A stretch of DNA of 64,000 nt from Datnioides undecimradiatus (taxonomy: Eukaryota; Chordata; Actinopteri; Lobotiformes; Datnioididae), in assembly GCA_008933995.1 (NCBI GenBank), contig WARS01000981.1:2046001-2110000 (forward strand), given 5' to 3'. The position numbers were made by a program, and so were the translations under genes. The notes under the pieces were generated by a model. That model was not told where the DNA came from. It saw only the letters and a list, made by a program, of their open reading frames with translations, and did not search any database. This document shows, piece after piece, positions 35,347 through 52,600 of the stretch (positions within the stretch are counted from its first letter, which is position 1; every line of letters begins with the position of its first letter).

Positions 35347-36508
35347 AGTTCAAAATTGCTAATGTTACTATTTTGCCAAAAGCACTGCTTTGTTAAGTAC
35401 AGCTTCACAGAGCTGCAAGTGGCTAGTGTCCTTCACTTTCTGGAATCTAGGTTGATTACACAAAAAGTCATTTCAACATTCTTCAACAGCTTTGATGACA
35501 GGGTGCAGCTGGAAAAAGGAGACATTAATAATTTATCTATGAGGCAGCAAAACACTTCCTCTGAGGTGTAAAATTGGACATACCCAAACTCTCTTGTTCA
35601 ATGTTGAGTGAGGATCATTTTATACTACTAGGCAATGATGCAATAAGTGTGGCATTCACTGTCAATCAAACAGTAACAATACAAAATCACTACCAGTTAA
35701 ACACCCCAAAGAGTCATCAAATCCAGTTATTCAGTTTTCCAAGATTTTTGTGTACATACACACACACTGAAAAACTGATCACAGAAGGCTCTGGAGCCTC
35801 GAGTTCCAGGATACTTGGTCAAACATTTCTGTTTTACTTTGCCTTTAACCACTCTTAAATCTCATCTCATTTTAGCATTTAACTTCATTTTACCATAAAA
35901 TAATAAAGAGTATCCCGAGCCTGAGTGTAGATTTGTGTAGAAGGGGTAGGATAAAGTGCACTGTATGGACAAGGCTTACATTACGCTCAAACACCTGAGA
36001 GATGATTAAGCTGGACTGACAGTGAATATGTATCTGACCGTGCTGACTGCGGCCAGCTGCGTTGACGGACTGCTGGCGTCTTGTGATGCTATTTCACGGA
36101 ACCACTTTATGAAACGGAACAACAGCTCTGTATGCAGACGACGGCAGGCGGGCAGGGGGGAGCCGCTGGCCTTCGGCCGGACGCAGCCGCTGTTCTAATG
36201 GTAAAGGTCATAGTAACTAGTTGGTCGGATAAAAACAGTGTGGTGATGTTTGGTGAGCTGACCGCACGCAGAGAGGCTCTCTGAATGGCGCAAAGGAATT
36301 TGAATTGTGTATAATACAAAGAGAAAACCAGACTTCTCTTAGTGTCATGGGTGTCCGAATAAATAAGTCATCGATAATTAATAAGCCACTAAATGTCTCT
36401 GTAATCTTTCAAGGACAAACGCTATTCCAGAATACGAACATAAGAGAGAATAAAATAGTTTTACACTGTGCTTACCATAGCTTCAAGCTTTTCAACTGTT
36501 GTCTCCAT
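32585..36508 (-). CDS. ska2: SKA2, spindle and kinetochore-associated protein 2
   Basis: Four coding exons: 36508..36476 (METTVEKLEAM), 34334..34242 (FLKSEADLEYIEKRLKLDFI...CSPE), 33848..33672 (ENPAVMLENLRAIRAKHTEL...TTDVE) and 32689..32585 (VQPLTQSVQQSTELLGTAFT...CQEP, stop). All joins are phase 0 with canonical sites. The product is 135 residues against 121 in human SKA2 and follows it throughout: 'VEKLEAMF', 'SEADLEYIEKRL', 'QKESMDSIR', 'QTTDVE'. SKA2 is a short helical-bundle subunit of the Ska complex (with SKA1 and SKA3) that holds kinetochores on spindle microtubules in mitosis. The last exon could instead be left at GAG|GTAAGA (32,613) for a further exon I cannot see; the reading through to TAA gives a slightly longer tail than human. 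The intron between the first two exons exceeds 2 kb and contains a TCTA microsatellite. Confidence 0.93.
33549..33591 (+). repeat. 43-bp dispersed duplicate, copy B
   Basis: Second copy of the 43-bp segment at 32372-32414 (three mismatches), here in the ska2 intron between coding exons 3 and 2's side, downstream of 33,672 on the minus strand, i.e. in the last intron. The similarity stops abruptly on both sides. Confidence 0.7.
35312..35346. repeat. TCTA tetranucleotide microsatellite
   Basis: About eight tandem TCTA units in the first ska2 coding-sequence intron. Confidence 0.95.
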
Positions 36509-36660
36509 GTTGAATAGTTTTCAGCCCGATGCGAGCTCTGTGATTGGCCAGCTGTCAGCAGTGGGGAGAGCTGATTGGACAACTGTATGAGAAGGGAGCC
36601 CCTGTGTGTGCGCCATATTGCCGTCCGTCTCTTTTTGCGGAATCGCTGCATTGAAAAAAA
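36509..36660 (-). promoter_or_regulatory. ska2: ska2 promoter region
   Basis: The interval upstream of the ska2 ATG contains 'tgattggcc' and 'tgattgg' on the plus strand, both CCAAT-box (NF-Y) motifs of the type found in mitotic gene promoters; inverted they read GGCCAATCA and CCAATCA towards ska2. The possible distal tiprl polyadenylation signal lies immediately beyond, so the two minus-strand genes would be closely packed. Confidence 0.45.
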
Positions 36661-36664
36661 AAAC

Positions 36665-36670
36665 TTTATT
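36665..36670 (-). terminator. tiprl: Possible distal polyadenylation signal of tiprl
   Basis: AATAAA on the minus strand, about 1.24 kb past the tiprl stop. It would end tiprl just before the ska2 promoter. The nearer signal at 37,406 is an alternative. Confidence 0.3.
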
Positions 36671-37405
36671 GACAAAACATTATCCCTCACAAATGCGTTT
36701 TACACTGTGTACAGCACAGAAAACTTACTATTCCTAAATGATTTCAGCCATGACATTATCCAATGTCTGAAAAAGAACATTTGTATTAGTGTAAATGAAA
36801 AAAAAAAACGCTTGTGTAGAGGTGTTCAAGAAATCAAAGACAAAAGTGTCATTTTGCAGGGTTGCACAATGAAGTGTTGTCCCTCTGTGGTACACATACA
36901 TAAATGTATACAAATCTTTCAATAAGATATTTCAGAAAATAAAAGAAAAGAGCAGGCACGTTTATAGGTCTACCTACAGGTAGGAAATAAAATATAGCAG
37001 GAAAATAGTAATTCAGTTGTACATTTTTAATTTGTAGTTTTGGGAAAGTAAAGAACAGCAATGACATAATCCCTGTGTTGACAATATGATCAGCATGTTA
37101 ACATTAAAAATTGCAACACTGTCCTTTCAGCACCAAGTATCATTTACATACATGGCAATTAGGAATAATAATTCTGCCTCAAACTATCCTACCACTACCA
37201 CATACACTGAGTCCCAATTTCTACTGAGACAGTAAATCACCAGACATGCTCTAAGGTCACTGCTGACCTATGACATGAGTCAAAGGGTGATTAACATTTA
37301 TGATGTGTGTTGATTTACATGAACATTTGATAACCATCATGATCATACTTAAAAGAAACGACTCCAGCACAATCAAAGGAAGCTGTCCCTCTTTGCACAA
37401 ACAGG

Positions 37406-37411
37406 TTTATT
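37406..37411 (-). terminator. tiprl: Probable polyadenylation signal of tiprl
   Basis: AATAAA on the minus strand, 500 nt past the tiprl stop codon. Confidence 0.5.
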
Positions 37412-37910
37412 TGGCCATATGGTAGACATAGTCACTTAGATTCTGAAATGGTTTGTCTTGCAGATGGAATCCATAAGTCACTGTCGAAAATACAGTTGAC
37501 ATATTTACAGAATTTCTGGATGACCATGACTTCAGAAAATACAGTGCTGTTTTCCTTTTTACAAATACATTTTCAATACAAGCATGGAACAACTACCCTA
37601 CCGAGGTCAATCAGCCTGACAGTGAAAAATGTATCAGCAGTTCACATATGAACAGAACCAGATGCTAGACCAATGTTTTATCTGGGGTTTAACTTTCTAT
37701 GATATTACACTGGAACTGTCTCTAGGCAGGTTGCAGTATTAGCATCACACCATCAGAGTGGTCACATATAAAAACTAATCCTGTACATATATTTGAAGGG
37801 GAGATCTGTGGTAATGTTGCTGTACGATTAAGAATTTAGTTTAAGACTGTTATCCCAAGTGTTCTTCATGCAACACATCAATGTAGACCTGTACTGTGGC
37901 GGTATACTGG

Positions 37911-40900
37911 TCACTGAGGGACGTCATTAACAGCTGTCTGAGGCTGCATCACAGGAAGCTCCAGCTTCTCACACTCTGTCAGCTTCAGGGTTAAGTGCTG
38001 GGCGATCTCATTAGGATCAGTGTACAGTGCAGCGGGAACATTCTGAAGGAGACAAGCATCTCTGTTAACAATAATTTAAAAACATTATAAGATGTAACAT
38101 ATTTAAGATATTTATCAAGGGTGTAAATGTATATTCTGTAAATAAAGACACTGCATAAAATCTGGATATGAACAAGTTTAGATATAAAATTTAAAAAAAT
38201 GTTATGTGCCTGTTTGTATAACAAACAAATCCATCTCTGATTTGAGGTTGGCACCCATCACCTTCAAAACTATCACTTCAGGCATCGGACAGTCTAAACC
38301 TGGAGGACAAATTCATTGTGTAGAAATGCTGCTGCAGCTCTTCCACCGCTTAGACTTAATGTCTGAATCGTAGCCGGTGATGAGCCTCCACATGAAGACT
38401 GGGTTTGACACAAATTTTGATGTTTGCTCTCTGCTGAAGTTTAAAGTCCATGGTGACAATGAACAAATGCACACAAAGGAGGCTATTTACAGTAGCATTC
38501 TGTAAAAAAGAATCCAGGTTGGAACCACTTTCATGAACACAGTCATTCATACCAGGTGTAAATGAAAGGAATCATTTGGTTTGTGGAGCTTGCAGGCAGC
38601 ACAGCATGGCATGACAGAAAGCACTGGTTACAGTCAACACTCAGGGCAAAAAAATAAAGTTTCATTTTTGATTTGCTAGTTAATCCTGCTAATTTGCTTT
38701 ATTTTAAGATTGCTATATTCTAACCCCTGCCTAACTGTGTTCCCTCTTGTCTCTTCAGCAGCTCAAACAAATCATCCATTTTTGTCTTTTCATTTCTTGA
38801 CGTGTTTAATTGTTAAAGATATAAAACTGTAGCATATCTACATTTAGCTAGAAACTCTGCAGTACAATCACTAACAGGGCACGCAGTCTGCAGTCAGTCA
38901 CTTTCTGACCACACCATTTCAATTTGCTTTTTTCTATGTGTTAAGCTAAGTGAAAAAGTGTGGTTTCATTAACCAGCGTGATGAGCCACTCAGGAGACTG
39001 GGGCTCCTCAAGGTTGACCCATGTGGAGACTCCAAAAATAAACACAGTATGGTTCTCTCATTACTGAAAATCCTAAAAAAAAAAATACAAACATTCTCCA
39101 CAACTGCAAAACTTTTGCTCCAAAATGAATAAATGTGCAAATTCAGTGATTCTTTTTGCCCTTAATCCTTAATTAGCCAAAAACACATAACTACACAACT
39201 CACCTTCAGCTCTGCTATTTTGCTTTCCCTCGTGCTGAACTCTCTTAGCATGTAATTCTCTCCAGCCTGGAATCAAAACAGCAATTCATTACTCATTAAA
39301 GTCTCCAGCCAGTGTGGATTTACATGTGATTCGTTTATTATGAAAACCTGTAAAAATCAACTTGCCTCATGATACAGTCGTGTGTCGTTTATTCTAATCA
39401 GGACCCCGTCCACTCGTAGGAAGAAACGCATTAACAAGAAAAAACTGGTGGGCATCACCCTCTGCATCATCAACAGACATACAGCAGCATGTGTTCAGAC
39501 TGTTGCATGTCACATTATATTTTGTCAGTATAACAGAAATACAAAGAGCAGAGTCAGTTAGGATGCACTGCATGATCATTTCTGAGCTTGGAGTTTCCAA
39601 TCAAATACCACCACTGAAGATTGCCTGTTGATCTGTTATTTCCAGATTGCACCTGTGGGACAGTTTCAAGAGCTCACTGCAGTATGACTGCCTAATCTCT
39701 ATGCAGTAACGTAACTATGTGGGTGTAGTTGCTGCAAAAGAGGGCTGGGTTCCCTGGAAAAATGAAGGTTTAAAATAAATGTGCTGATGCCTCAGACTGT
39801 GGACAACAAACTGAATTTAAAGCTCATTTAAATAACAACAGCAGTTTTTTTAAAAACAAAACCAGCACTCACAATTTTCACACTGATCATTGAGACTCCG
39901 TGGTCATGCAGCTCATCCTCGAACAGCAGCACCTCATCGAAGAACATGATGTGTTCTCGAGCCTTCAGCTTCTCCATGTCGATACGTTCTGTCGTCTTAG
40001 TCACCTTCAGATGAACAACAGGTTGAAATGAAACACAGAAGACAAGCTGACACGAAATTGTTCTCCATTTTCCACAGACATTTTGACAACACTGAATACG
40101 AATGTGTTGATGATCCTCTGTTCCTTGCCAAAACTGAAAATGACCCACCTCTATCTGCATACCATCTCCTATCAGAGAGCCTCGGTAGTCTGTTGTGTAT
40201 GTCCAGTCGTAGGGTTTCACAACCTCTTTTGAATGTTCAGAATCGGCTCTGGAAGGAGATCACGAGGAGATTCATGTTAACTCCTTATCGGGCAAGTGAC
40301 CATATTTGAGCACTTGCACGCATGTTGAAAAATAATTTTTTTTTCAAAATGTTACAAAAGTAAAATGGTCATGTTATGTGCTCCAACAACACTCTGGGGT
40401 TGAAATTTTGAATTTACAAGTGTTTCAAAAGGGTTAACAGTGGAAATGAGTTTCTTTTTATTTCTACAAATTAACTATATTTACTTTATTTTTTACAAAA
40501 TGAAAATGTGATTTTTTTAAGACTGGTATAACAACAACAACAACAACAGATATTAGGAGGAAAGGTTTAGTTACACTTAAAGTAAGACAGTTAGTTGTGG
40601 TTGTTTTGTCTCTGCTGGCAGCCCCATGAGTGTGTATGTGTGTGAGGAGCTGAGCCCTGCCCCTGGTGAAAGAGAGCCAGTGAGAGCAGAGGACAGAGAG
40701 ACAGTGTGACCATGAACAAACACTGGATGGACCCTCCGTGCAAAAACTATAAACATTAATGCAGTGATTCACATTAAGTCAGGACCAGTGGAGTCTGTGC
40801 AGCCATCAGCAACTATCGGAACAAGGTGCTGATCCTCTGTTTTCCATTTTATAACACATGAAATCAAAGCATTGATCGGTTTTCACATGTACAGTATGGG

Positions 40901-41811
40901 TGAGTTGAAACTGTGTAGACTTCCTGTGTAGTCATTTTGAGCATCCAAATGGAACATGAGTTTGTGTGTGTCAATCAGGGTCAATCAGCAGGCTGTGATT
41001 TCTATTGCTGTCACTGTCTGATTGGTTAGCCGCAGCTGTCTTTTGACATATGACATGTAACAAAGTGATGGTCCAGCTGTGGCCAACAGTGTCATGCTAA
41101 TCTTGCCTGCTCTCCTGCCATTCCTGAGCGCAAGCCACCTTGACAGTGTCCTCCATGTTGTTGACTCTCTTGAGGGCATCGATGGCGTTGAATTCGATAC
41201 CGTAGCCATCTGTGTGTTGGATGCGCAGGACATTGTCCCCAAACAGCATCTCGGGAAGGGACGGCATGTTCATCTCCTCTGCTAACCTGGAAAAGGTAAA
41301 CGGCAAACAGCTGGATGACTTTTATCTTAAATCAACTCTGAGTGTATAATGATTGCTCCGAGCATATGCAGGGTTTTCCACATTTATCTTGGCTCATGGG
41401 CTGCTTTGTTTCGTACTTATATATGTCATTCGGTTCAGTTTCCTAGTTTCTGTCATGCACTAAAGAGCATCCCGTCTGTCCATAAACACTGTGAAGGCTT
41501 CACTGCCCTTCTCAATCACACAGTTTGTGTTTTATTGGACGTCAAATGTGATTTGTTGTTGGGCTTCAAGTCAAAAAACTTGTGACTCCTCTTACTTTCT
41601 CTTGGAACCTGTCATCTTAAACAATGTTGAATGTCAACCTATGTGGGGAACCGGAATTCAACCCCAGAGCAGTACTGAGCTGTGCACGCTGAACGAGAAC
41701 ATCTCACCGTTCGATGTCTTTGGATTTCATGATGTGGTTTTTGGCAGCAGTCACTTTCCATGGTCCAAAGGTGAAGTCCTGCTTACTGCTCTTGAAACCA
41801 TGTGACATCAT
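37911..41811 (-). CDS. tiprl: TIP41-like protein (PP2A-family phosphatase regulator)
   Basis: Seven coding exons: 41811..41708, 41286..41107, 40248..40149, 40004..39873, 39461..39366, 39266..39204 and 38042..37911, together 268 codons plus stop (human TIPRL is 272). The protein reads [20 protein letters not shown] at the start, then [71 protein letters not shown] and [18 protein letters not shown], matching TIPRL end to end. TIPRL binds catalytic subunits of PP2A, PP4 and PP6 and regulates their assembly and activity, downstream of TOR signalling in yeast Tip41. Two introns use GC donors: CAG|GCAAGA at 41107 and GAG|GCAAGT at 39366. No other reading keeps the conserved sequence. The ATG chosen matches human MM; an in-frame ATG seven codons upstream (MFASLST) is possible, as the exon starts near 41,836 at an acceptor. 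Confidence 0.96.
40531..40549. repeat. Short ACA trinucleotide run
   Basis: About six ACA units immediately upstream (genomic left) of tiprl coding exon 40248..40149's flank, in an intron; minor. Confidence 0.7.
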
Positions 41812-42560
41812 CGTGGACAGAGAGGCAAACATCAACTGCAAAGAGATCATCAGTAGACCTTTCAAACAGACTGGATGAACAGACCCTGATGTAATCACAT
41901 CTGAATGCCAAGGAAGATGCTTTTTGTTGGTGATACTTTGTTGATGCTACTCCTCATTTAAAAATAATGTGTTTCAGAGATTTTTCACAGTCAAACAGGA
42001 TTAAGATTTGTGACTTTGGATTGTCATGGTTTTTGATATCATTACAGGAATGTTATGCTGTTCTGGTTATTTCTAAATTTCTTCATAAAAAGATATGTTG
42101 GAATTTGGGAAGAGTAGGGGCCATCTGCCATCACTGTTTGCACTGAGCAGACCAAGTGGAATGTGGCTGAGAGCAGGAGCCACTCAATTCTACACTAAAT
42201 TGGGGAAACCATGTGTCTATGAAGCCTGTTTAGTGTTCAGGAGCAGTGTCATGTTGAAAGAGAAAAAGGCCTTGCCTAGTGACTTTGTATTAGCTGGTAT
42301 GTTTAAGGTTGGTGAACTTTGGGCTTACAAAATAGAAAGTCTACAGTTCTTGGTTTGCAGTGGATCATCGCCCTTCCAGGAGTTAAGGGGTGGTCTAGAT
42401 GCAGGTCAACAACTAAAACACTCAAAACACTGTTGCTGCTTGTGAATCAAAACAGATACGCTGAGGACAGGAAGTCACTGGCTGTACTTCACTTTAAATA
42501 ATAATTAAAGTGATCACCCCAGTTGTTTGGGAGGTGCTTGAGTTGCTGCAAACTGCTGTA

Positions 42561-42563
<3 letters not shown>

Positions 42564-42603
<40 letters not shown>
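42564..42603. repeat. CA microsatellite
   Basis: A perfect CA run in the presumed 5' intron of tiprl. Confidence 0.95.
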
Positions 42604-42605
<2 letters not shown>

Positions 42606-43191
42606 AACATACTAACACACTTTCGCGTGATATATTTATCCCCTGCAGACACTGATAATTGGAGCTGATACGGAACATTAACTAAAAAAATACTTGGACC
42701 TGCTTGGTGTAAATTTCCTTAGTCCCGTCACTTCATCAAGTCGCAGCACAGTTTATTCCTCAGTAATATTACCATTAGCTGCTCAGCCTTGTCCAGCCCA
42801 GCATACATTAATATTAACCCCACTAACTTCTTCCATCGTCCGGCTGATTGTTGTTTACCCGAGTCCCATAATTCAAGTGCATCCATTACAGTGTTGGATA
42901 TGGACACTTGCTGTGTTGTGCTGATACACGCACTTCACCCTGAGTACCACATGTAAATGGAAAGCCCTTCCAATCGTCTTCCCTGTTGTGTGCAGCAGTG
43001 ACATGTCTACAGGCTGGCAGTTCCAGCAGCCTGCTCTCGCGCCACTTTGTTCCCCGTGAGACCCAGACACAGCAGCGAACCGAGCAGCTCGGTCTCACTC
43101 GGTGCGTCTGGCTTCCAGCTGCTGGGTGAACACTAGAGACAGCTGTCCGCGACCACACACACTGTAAGAGCAAAGAGAAACATCTGTTTAC

Positions 43192-43350
43192 CTTGGTATT
43201 GTTGTCAACTGCTAACTGTCATGGAGGCTACATGAGTGCGCTGGTAAAAACAGTCCGGCTGAGCTTGCTGCATCCACGCTATGGTGCCGCTGTGTGGCTG
43301 GTGTTCCAGTGTGTCAGCGGCAGAGCTGTACGGTCTGTTCACTGACAATC
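43192..43350 (-). other. tiprl: Candidate untranslated first exon and promoter of tiprl
   Basis: The first tiprl coding exon has an acceptor (tctttgcag|TTGATG) about 25 nt before its start codon, so an upstream exon is required. The best minus-strand donor in a CpG-containing context is ACCAAG|GTAAAC, ending the exon at 43192. The upper limit is arbitrary. Other donors between 41.9 and 43.2 kb are not excluded. Confidence 0.35.
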
Positions 43351-43899
43351 ACGAGGGATCTCCTGATAAAATGAAGCTCCACTTCCCATCCTCACACTTC
43401 CCATTACGGTGTAGTTTTATCCCATCCACCTATTAGTCACAGTGTACTCTTTTTAACTCTGTTTCTGCTTGCAAGCGTTATGAGCTTTTTACTGCTGCTT
43501 CATCTTTAACCGCCTTAAATTCACATTTGATCAAAAAGGAGCTGGCCCTGTCTGCTGCACCTTGAAAGACAAAAAGTGTCACTGAAGATCACAGCACAGC
43601 AGTATCTGTAGGAGAAAGGAGTAAAATGGAAAAGTAAAATGTAACAAACAGGTCACACGTATTTTTAGTCATTGCCATTCAGACAAGACATAGATGTATC
43701 TTAACAATGAGACCTGGTGACAAAAAAAGTCCTGGTGCTGATTTGGAGTTTCTTAGTGATGTTACTTGTTGCATTGCAGAATAATTCAGTAAACCCTGAC
43801 TTAAAATCAGAAGTCTGTAAAGCTGTATCAGTCCAACAGAGACTGGTGTTAATCCCATGTTAGTTCTAAGGCACACTGCCAGAAATTTTGAAGTCTTTA

Positions 43900-44060
43900 A
43901 TTCAAATTAATTCAGTTTTATTTGTGTAGCACCATATCATAACAGAAGGGCACATGTCAAGCAAGCACTCGGGGGAAATGACAAGAAAAACAGGCACAAA
44001 TGCTGGGCAGAAGCTGACTCTAGGTGGGCACCCATCTGCCTTGACTGGGAGCACACACTA
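43900..44060 (+). repeat. Teleost interspersed repeat fragment (internally deleted)
   Basis: It begins 'aattcagttttatttgtgta' with 'gcaccatatcataac', and later reads 'caagcactcgg' and 'gactctaggtgggcacccat' followed by 'ctgccttgactggga'. This is the start and end of an abundant teleost element that I recall as opening with 'ttcaattttatttatatagc' and containing 'aggtgggc-gccatctgcctcgac'; the middle is missing here. Confidence 0.65.
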
Positions 44061-44439
44061 GCAACATCACCTTCTGACCTCTTAAGGTGATTTTCCATTA
44101 CATGTGATTTCAGGATTTATGAAACAAAGACACAATGAAGCACAGTGGCAGGAAGTCTGACCCGCTTTTCTTGTCTGGCAAGCAGAGACTTGTGGTGTGC
44201 CTGGTCTGGTGAGCTGTGTCCAAAGCAGCGAAGAACTCTGCCAAAACCAAAACTTCTGGTATGTCACCGCTCAGACAGATAAAGTATAAGACTTTAACAT
44301 ACGCAGTCCCAGTGCTGTGCTGTGCCTGAAGTCCAGACTAAAAAACATAAAAGATTGGGTCAGCCATAGTTAGTGTTACTCTCTGCCTTTCCTCCATGAT
44401 TGGTTATTGAGGCCCCAGGCAGAATGGTGTGTGGCTTAC

Positions 44440-44545
44440 AGTGGATTTAAAAAGTCTCCAAGCCCTTATGGAACTGCATGTTTTCGAGTGCGAAGGCATA
44501 AATGACAGCATTGTTGATGTCATCATTATTCCATCTTTATTGTTA
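44440..44545 (+). repeat. Possible decayed transposon-derived fragment
   Basis: The phrase 'cagtggatttaaaaagtct' followed by 'ccaagcccttatggaactgc' resembles an end of a widespread fish element ('acagtggatataaaaagtct'). It is too decayed to assign. Confidence 0.35.
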
Positions 44546-44689
44546 ATGTCTGTTATAACAAACAGTGATCCAGAGGAAAAGGATATTAACTGTTAGGAAT
44601 ACAAGCTGAAGTCAGCCCTGATTGTCCTGCCCCATTAAATAAATTAAATATATTGTCTTTATATTTTATTCAGTTGAATATAAACTGGT

Positions 44690-44818
44690 TTCCAAAAGTC
44701 TTTTTGTCACAACTGTAGGTTAAAAAGAATCATTGTAGATGTAGATCATTGCATTCACCATTTTTCATTTACATCCTATACAGCATCTCCACTTCTTTTG
44801 GAATCGTGGTTGTATAAT
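44690..44818 (+). repeat. Interspersed repeat end fragment
   Basis: The segment ends 'ccacttcttttggaatcgtg' then 'gttgta', a diverged form of the 'cccaactttttttggaatcggggttgta' end known from many fish repeats. Only the terminal part is present. Confidence 0.5.
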
Positions 44819-44865
44819 TGACATTGTGTTGGAACAAAAATCTGCACTGCTGGCGCTTTGGCTGC

Positions 44866-44871
44866 TTTATT
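44866..44871 (-). terminator. riox2: Polyadenylation signal of riox2
   Basis: AATAAA on the minus strand, 86 nt past the riox2 stop codon. Confidence 0.6.
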
Positions 44872-44956
44872 CAGGAGGAGCAATAAAAAAAACCCAATAA
44901 AGCAAAGAGAAATATGATTTTAATACTTCACTTCAGTGATAGTAGATAGAGCCGTG

Positions 44957-49620
<4,664 letters not shown>

Positions 49621-52600
49621 TCTTCGCCTCGGGGGGGTGGTCACAGACGCCTGATGGTGTAGATCTGTGGATATATAGACTAACTCCCTGTAACAGGCTG
49701 GTTCACACACACTATGTGTTGTTAAAGCTGAGATGGGCCACTCCACTCAGTGAGACAGTTCCGGCACGTGAATCTGGCTGTGTTTGCCTCAATGTGTCCG
49801 GCTGGCAACTACTCCTATTAACGTGGTACCAGCATGGACAAGGGCGGGCAGTAGGGGGCGCTGGTGAATGGACTTACTTTGTGTAAGTCGCTGTTGTTTG
49901 AAACGTTGTTCAGTAAAACCAAGTACAGATTATATAAATACTCTATATATACAAATCTATATAAATAAAGTATTTTATTCATTAAGCATGTAACACTGAG
50001 CTTTCTGTATAATGGGAGATTTTACTTCTATATAGAATTTTCAGTTTCAATATATATCTTGTCTCCAACTTGGCCATTAGAGCACAATTTGCACAATTGT
50101 AGGCTGCAATAGAAATATCAACATGGAATTAGTTTAAAATAAATGTATTTAGGCACCAAATGTGTACATAGCACATTTTAGAATTAAACACACAAAATAA
50201 AAAAGCTTAAAATGGCAAATGCACAACATTTAGGAACACAAAGTCATAAAAACCTGGATAATTTTTTCATTTTTGCTTCATCAGACCTGCAGTAACACAG
50301 AAGCTCATCCCTCTCCCACAGTCACTGGTTAAAAACCTGTTTGGGGCTTTTTCAGTGTGACCCCTCTTTGCCACTGTCCTTTGTTCAGTGTGTTATTGTC
50401 ATGCTACCACTTTTCCCGTGGTTTGTACTTGTATGTGCAGAGGGTCAGCACACGTCACACAGTCTGAGAGTGCTAAGAGCAGCAATGTCATATGGCTGCT
50501 CTTTTTATTTGGGGCCACTGAGAGACTCCATGCAACTGGTTCAACAAGCTGGTATGACACATTTCACATCCCTTAAGTCTTCATTAAATTGCACAACTGA
50601 CCAGTGTGTGTGTGTTTGGTGCCATTATCTGACTGTAGAGAGCACAAACAGCATGGACATCATTTTCTGTTCTCTAAAGACTAATGAAAATGATGTGTCG
50701 TCTACTTACAGTTCATCTTATCGGATGTAAAGCATGCCATCACACTGCATATTTACAAATTCTGGTTGCGAGAAGCAGACAAGCAGGTTGGACCCCAGTG
50801 CATTAATTCCCAAAAGTAAAAAGTAAGTTGAGTTGAAGATCAACAGATTAGGAAGCATCAGGAGCAGGGAACATAAACTGGCCAGCTAGATGTTCCAGTA
50901 GGTGCATCATATCTCCTGTAATGATATCTCCTGGAGCCATCTACATCTTTTCCCCTTAAGGTTAATACCTGAAAATATCCATTGTAAGCATATAAACATT
51001 TTTATTTTGAATAAATACTAATAAACTTAACTTGTGAAAAATCAGAACAGAAGCATTCACTGTTGTTGGAGTTAATATTAAAGGCACTTCACAATACTGT
51101 GTAAAAACACTGTTTAGTGGAGGGTGAACTTGATGACACAGAAAAGCCCCGCAGGAGAAATGACAGCCCTGCAGAGACTTACAGTAAGTCTTAGTGGCAG
51201 TGAGGGAGAATTCCTCTTCTGTAAACCAGAAGGCTTCTCCTTTGGTGTGTCTTCATGTGGTCATGGATGCCACAGCTGAGGCTCAGCACAGGCAGAGTTA
51301 GTGTTTTCTTTCTTTCTTTTTTTTTTAGCTAAGAGAGAAGAAAGTTCACATTTGCAACCCACTGTAGCTCAACAGATGAGGCCCAGTATCAAAGACTTTC
51401 AGAACAGGAGTTTAACCGAGGTATTTTCTTCTTTGTGTTCTTGTGTTAATAGCAACCTGTTGCTTCCATCTAACTGGCGTCCTATTTGCATTGTGAATTG
51501 GAAACTGTAAAAGAAGTAAGCTAGAATTGCCATAAACAAAAAGCAGTGGCCTTTGGCTAAGAAAGCTTAAACAAACTTCTACAGTGAACAATCATGTCAT
51601 ATGATTAATGGAATGATACACTTAACTGCAGTGATCCCTGATCCAACCTGCATCATGTTGATGCAGCTCCCACCTCACCAGGCAGGTGGTGCCAGATCAT
51701 CATAAAATCCCAGACAGGCCCCAAGTTCAACTCAAACCGAGAAACAAACCGTCAGAAACAAAACTATATTAAATATAAAACCTTAGCTAGAGAGTAACAT
51801 CTAGCTACAGTATCATACATACATTATTTCTCACACTTAGTGTTTGAATAATGCATTTACAACATTTGCAGGCACCACGCTACCTCACACCCTGCATGCA
51901 ATAGCAGCAAATAAGTAGGAGTAGACATATGAAACTAGTCTAACATCTTTAAAATATATTTAATATTGGCTGGTTCGATCAGAAGACGGGATACAAACTC
52001 CTACGAAGAGGCCATGACAACTATTAGATCTAACAACTAGAAAACAAAAATATTGATATATCCCAACATCACAGCAAAACATTACAAACATTTATTATTA
52101 ATACCTATATTAGTGTTGAAACAAGCAACACTACAGTTTTGAATAATCCCTGCATATATTTTGGTGTCAAGAATGAAGGTATCTCACATTGTCTGGGGAT
52201 GGCTTGGTGGCTTTCACACCCACTGATTTCAACATGAAATACCAGCGAGGCAGAATTAAGATTAACAAATTATTCTAACCTAATCTGTAATCCACAACAG
52301 TTAGTCGGTAGTATTACCTGACCCAAACTTCCCTCTGGGTACACTCTTTACAGCCATCTGACAGCAGCAGCTATTAAAGTAGTGTCGTGCCACAGCCACC
52401 ACAGATCCACTGTTGAATTTGTGCACAGGGCATTAGGTTTTTCAAAACAATTTTAGTTTTTGAAAATAATCAAATAATTACAAACATGTAATAATAATGA
52501 ATTATTCCACAGTTTGGGCTGCAGCTTAAATCAAAAGGCATGCAAGAACACAACAAAATCAGGAGCGCTGTCCCTGATCAGTGCAAAAAAGACGCATATC

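Larger units (their letters stand above)
43351..44865. other. Intergenic interval between tiprl and riox2
   Basis: About 1.5 kb holding fragments of three interspersed repeats, listed separately, and no recognised gene. riox2 ends towards it and tiprl begins from it, both on the minus strand. Confidence 0.55.

Noticed and set aside
36575-36925. A plus-strand gene head to head with ska2 (as PRR11 is in mammals)
   Set aside because: The 116-codon frame there does not resemble PRR11 and the sequence overlaps the probable tiprl 3' end.
51330-51420. Exon-like segment: long T tract with TAG acceptor and GAG|GTATTT donor
   Set aside because: The open frame is short and featureless and the donor weak; no neighbouring exon found.
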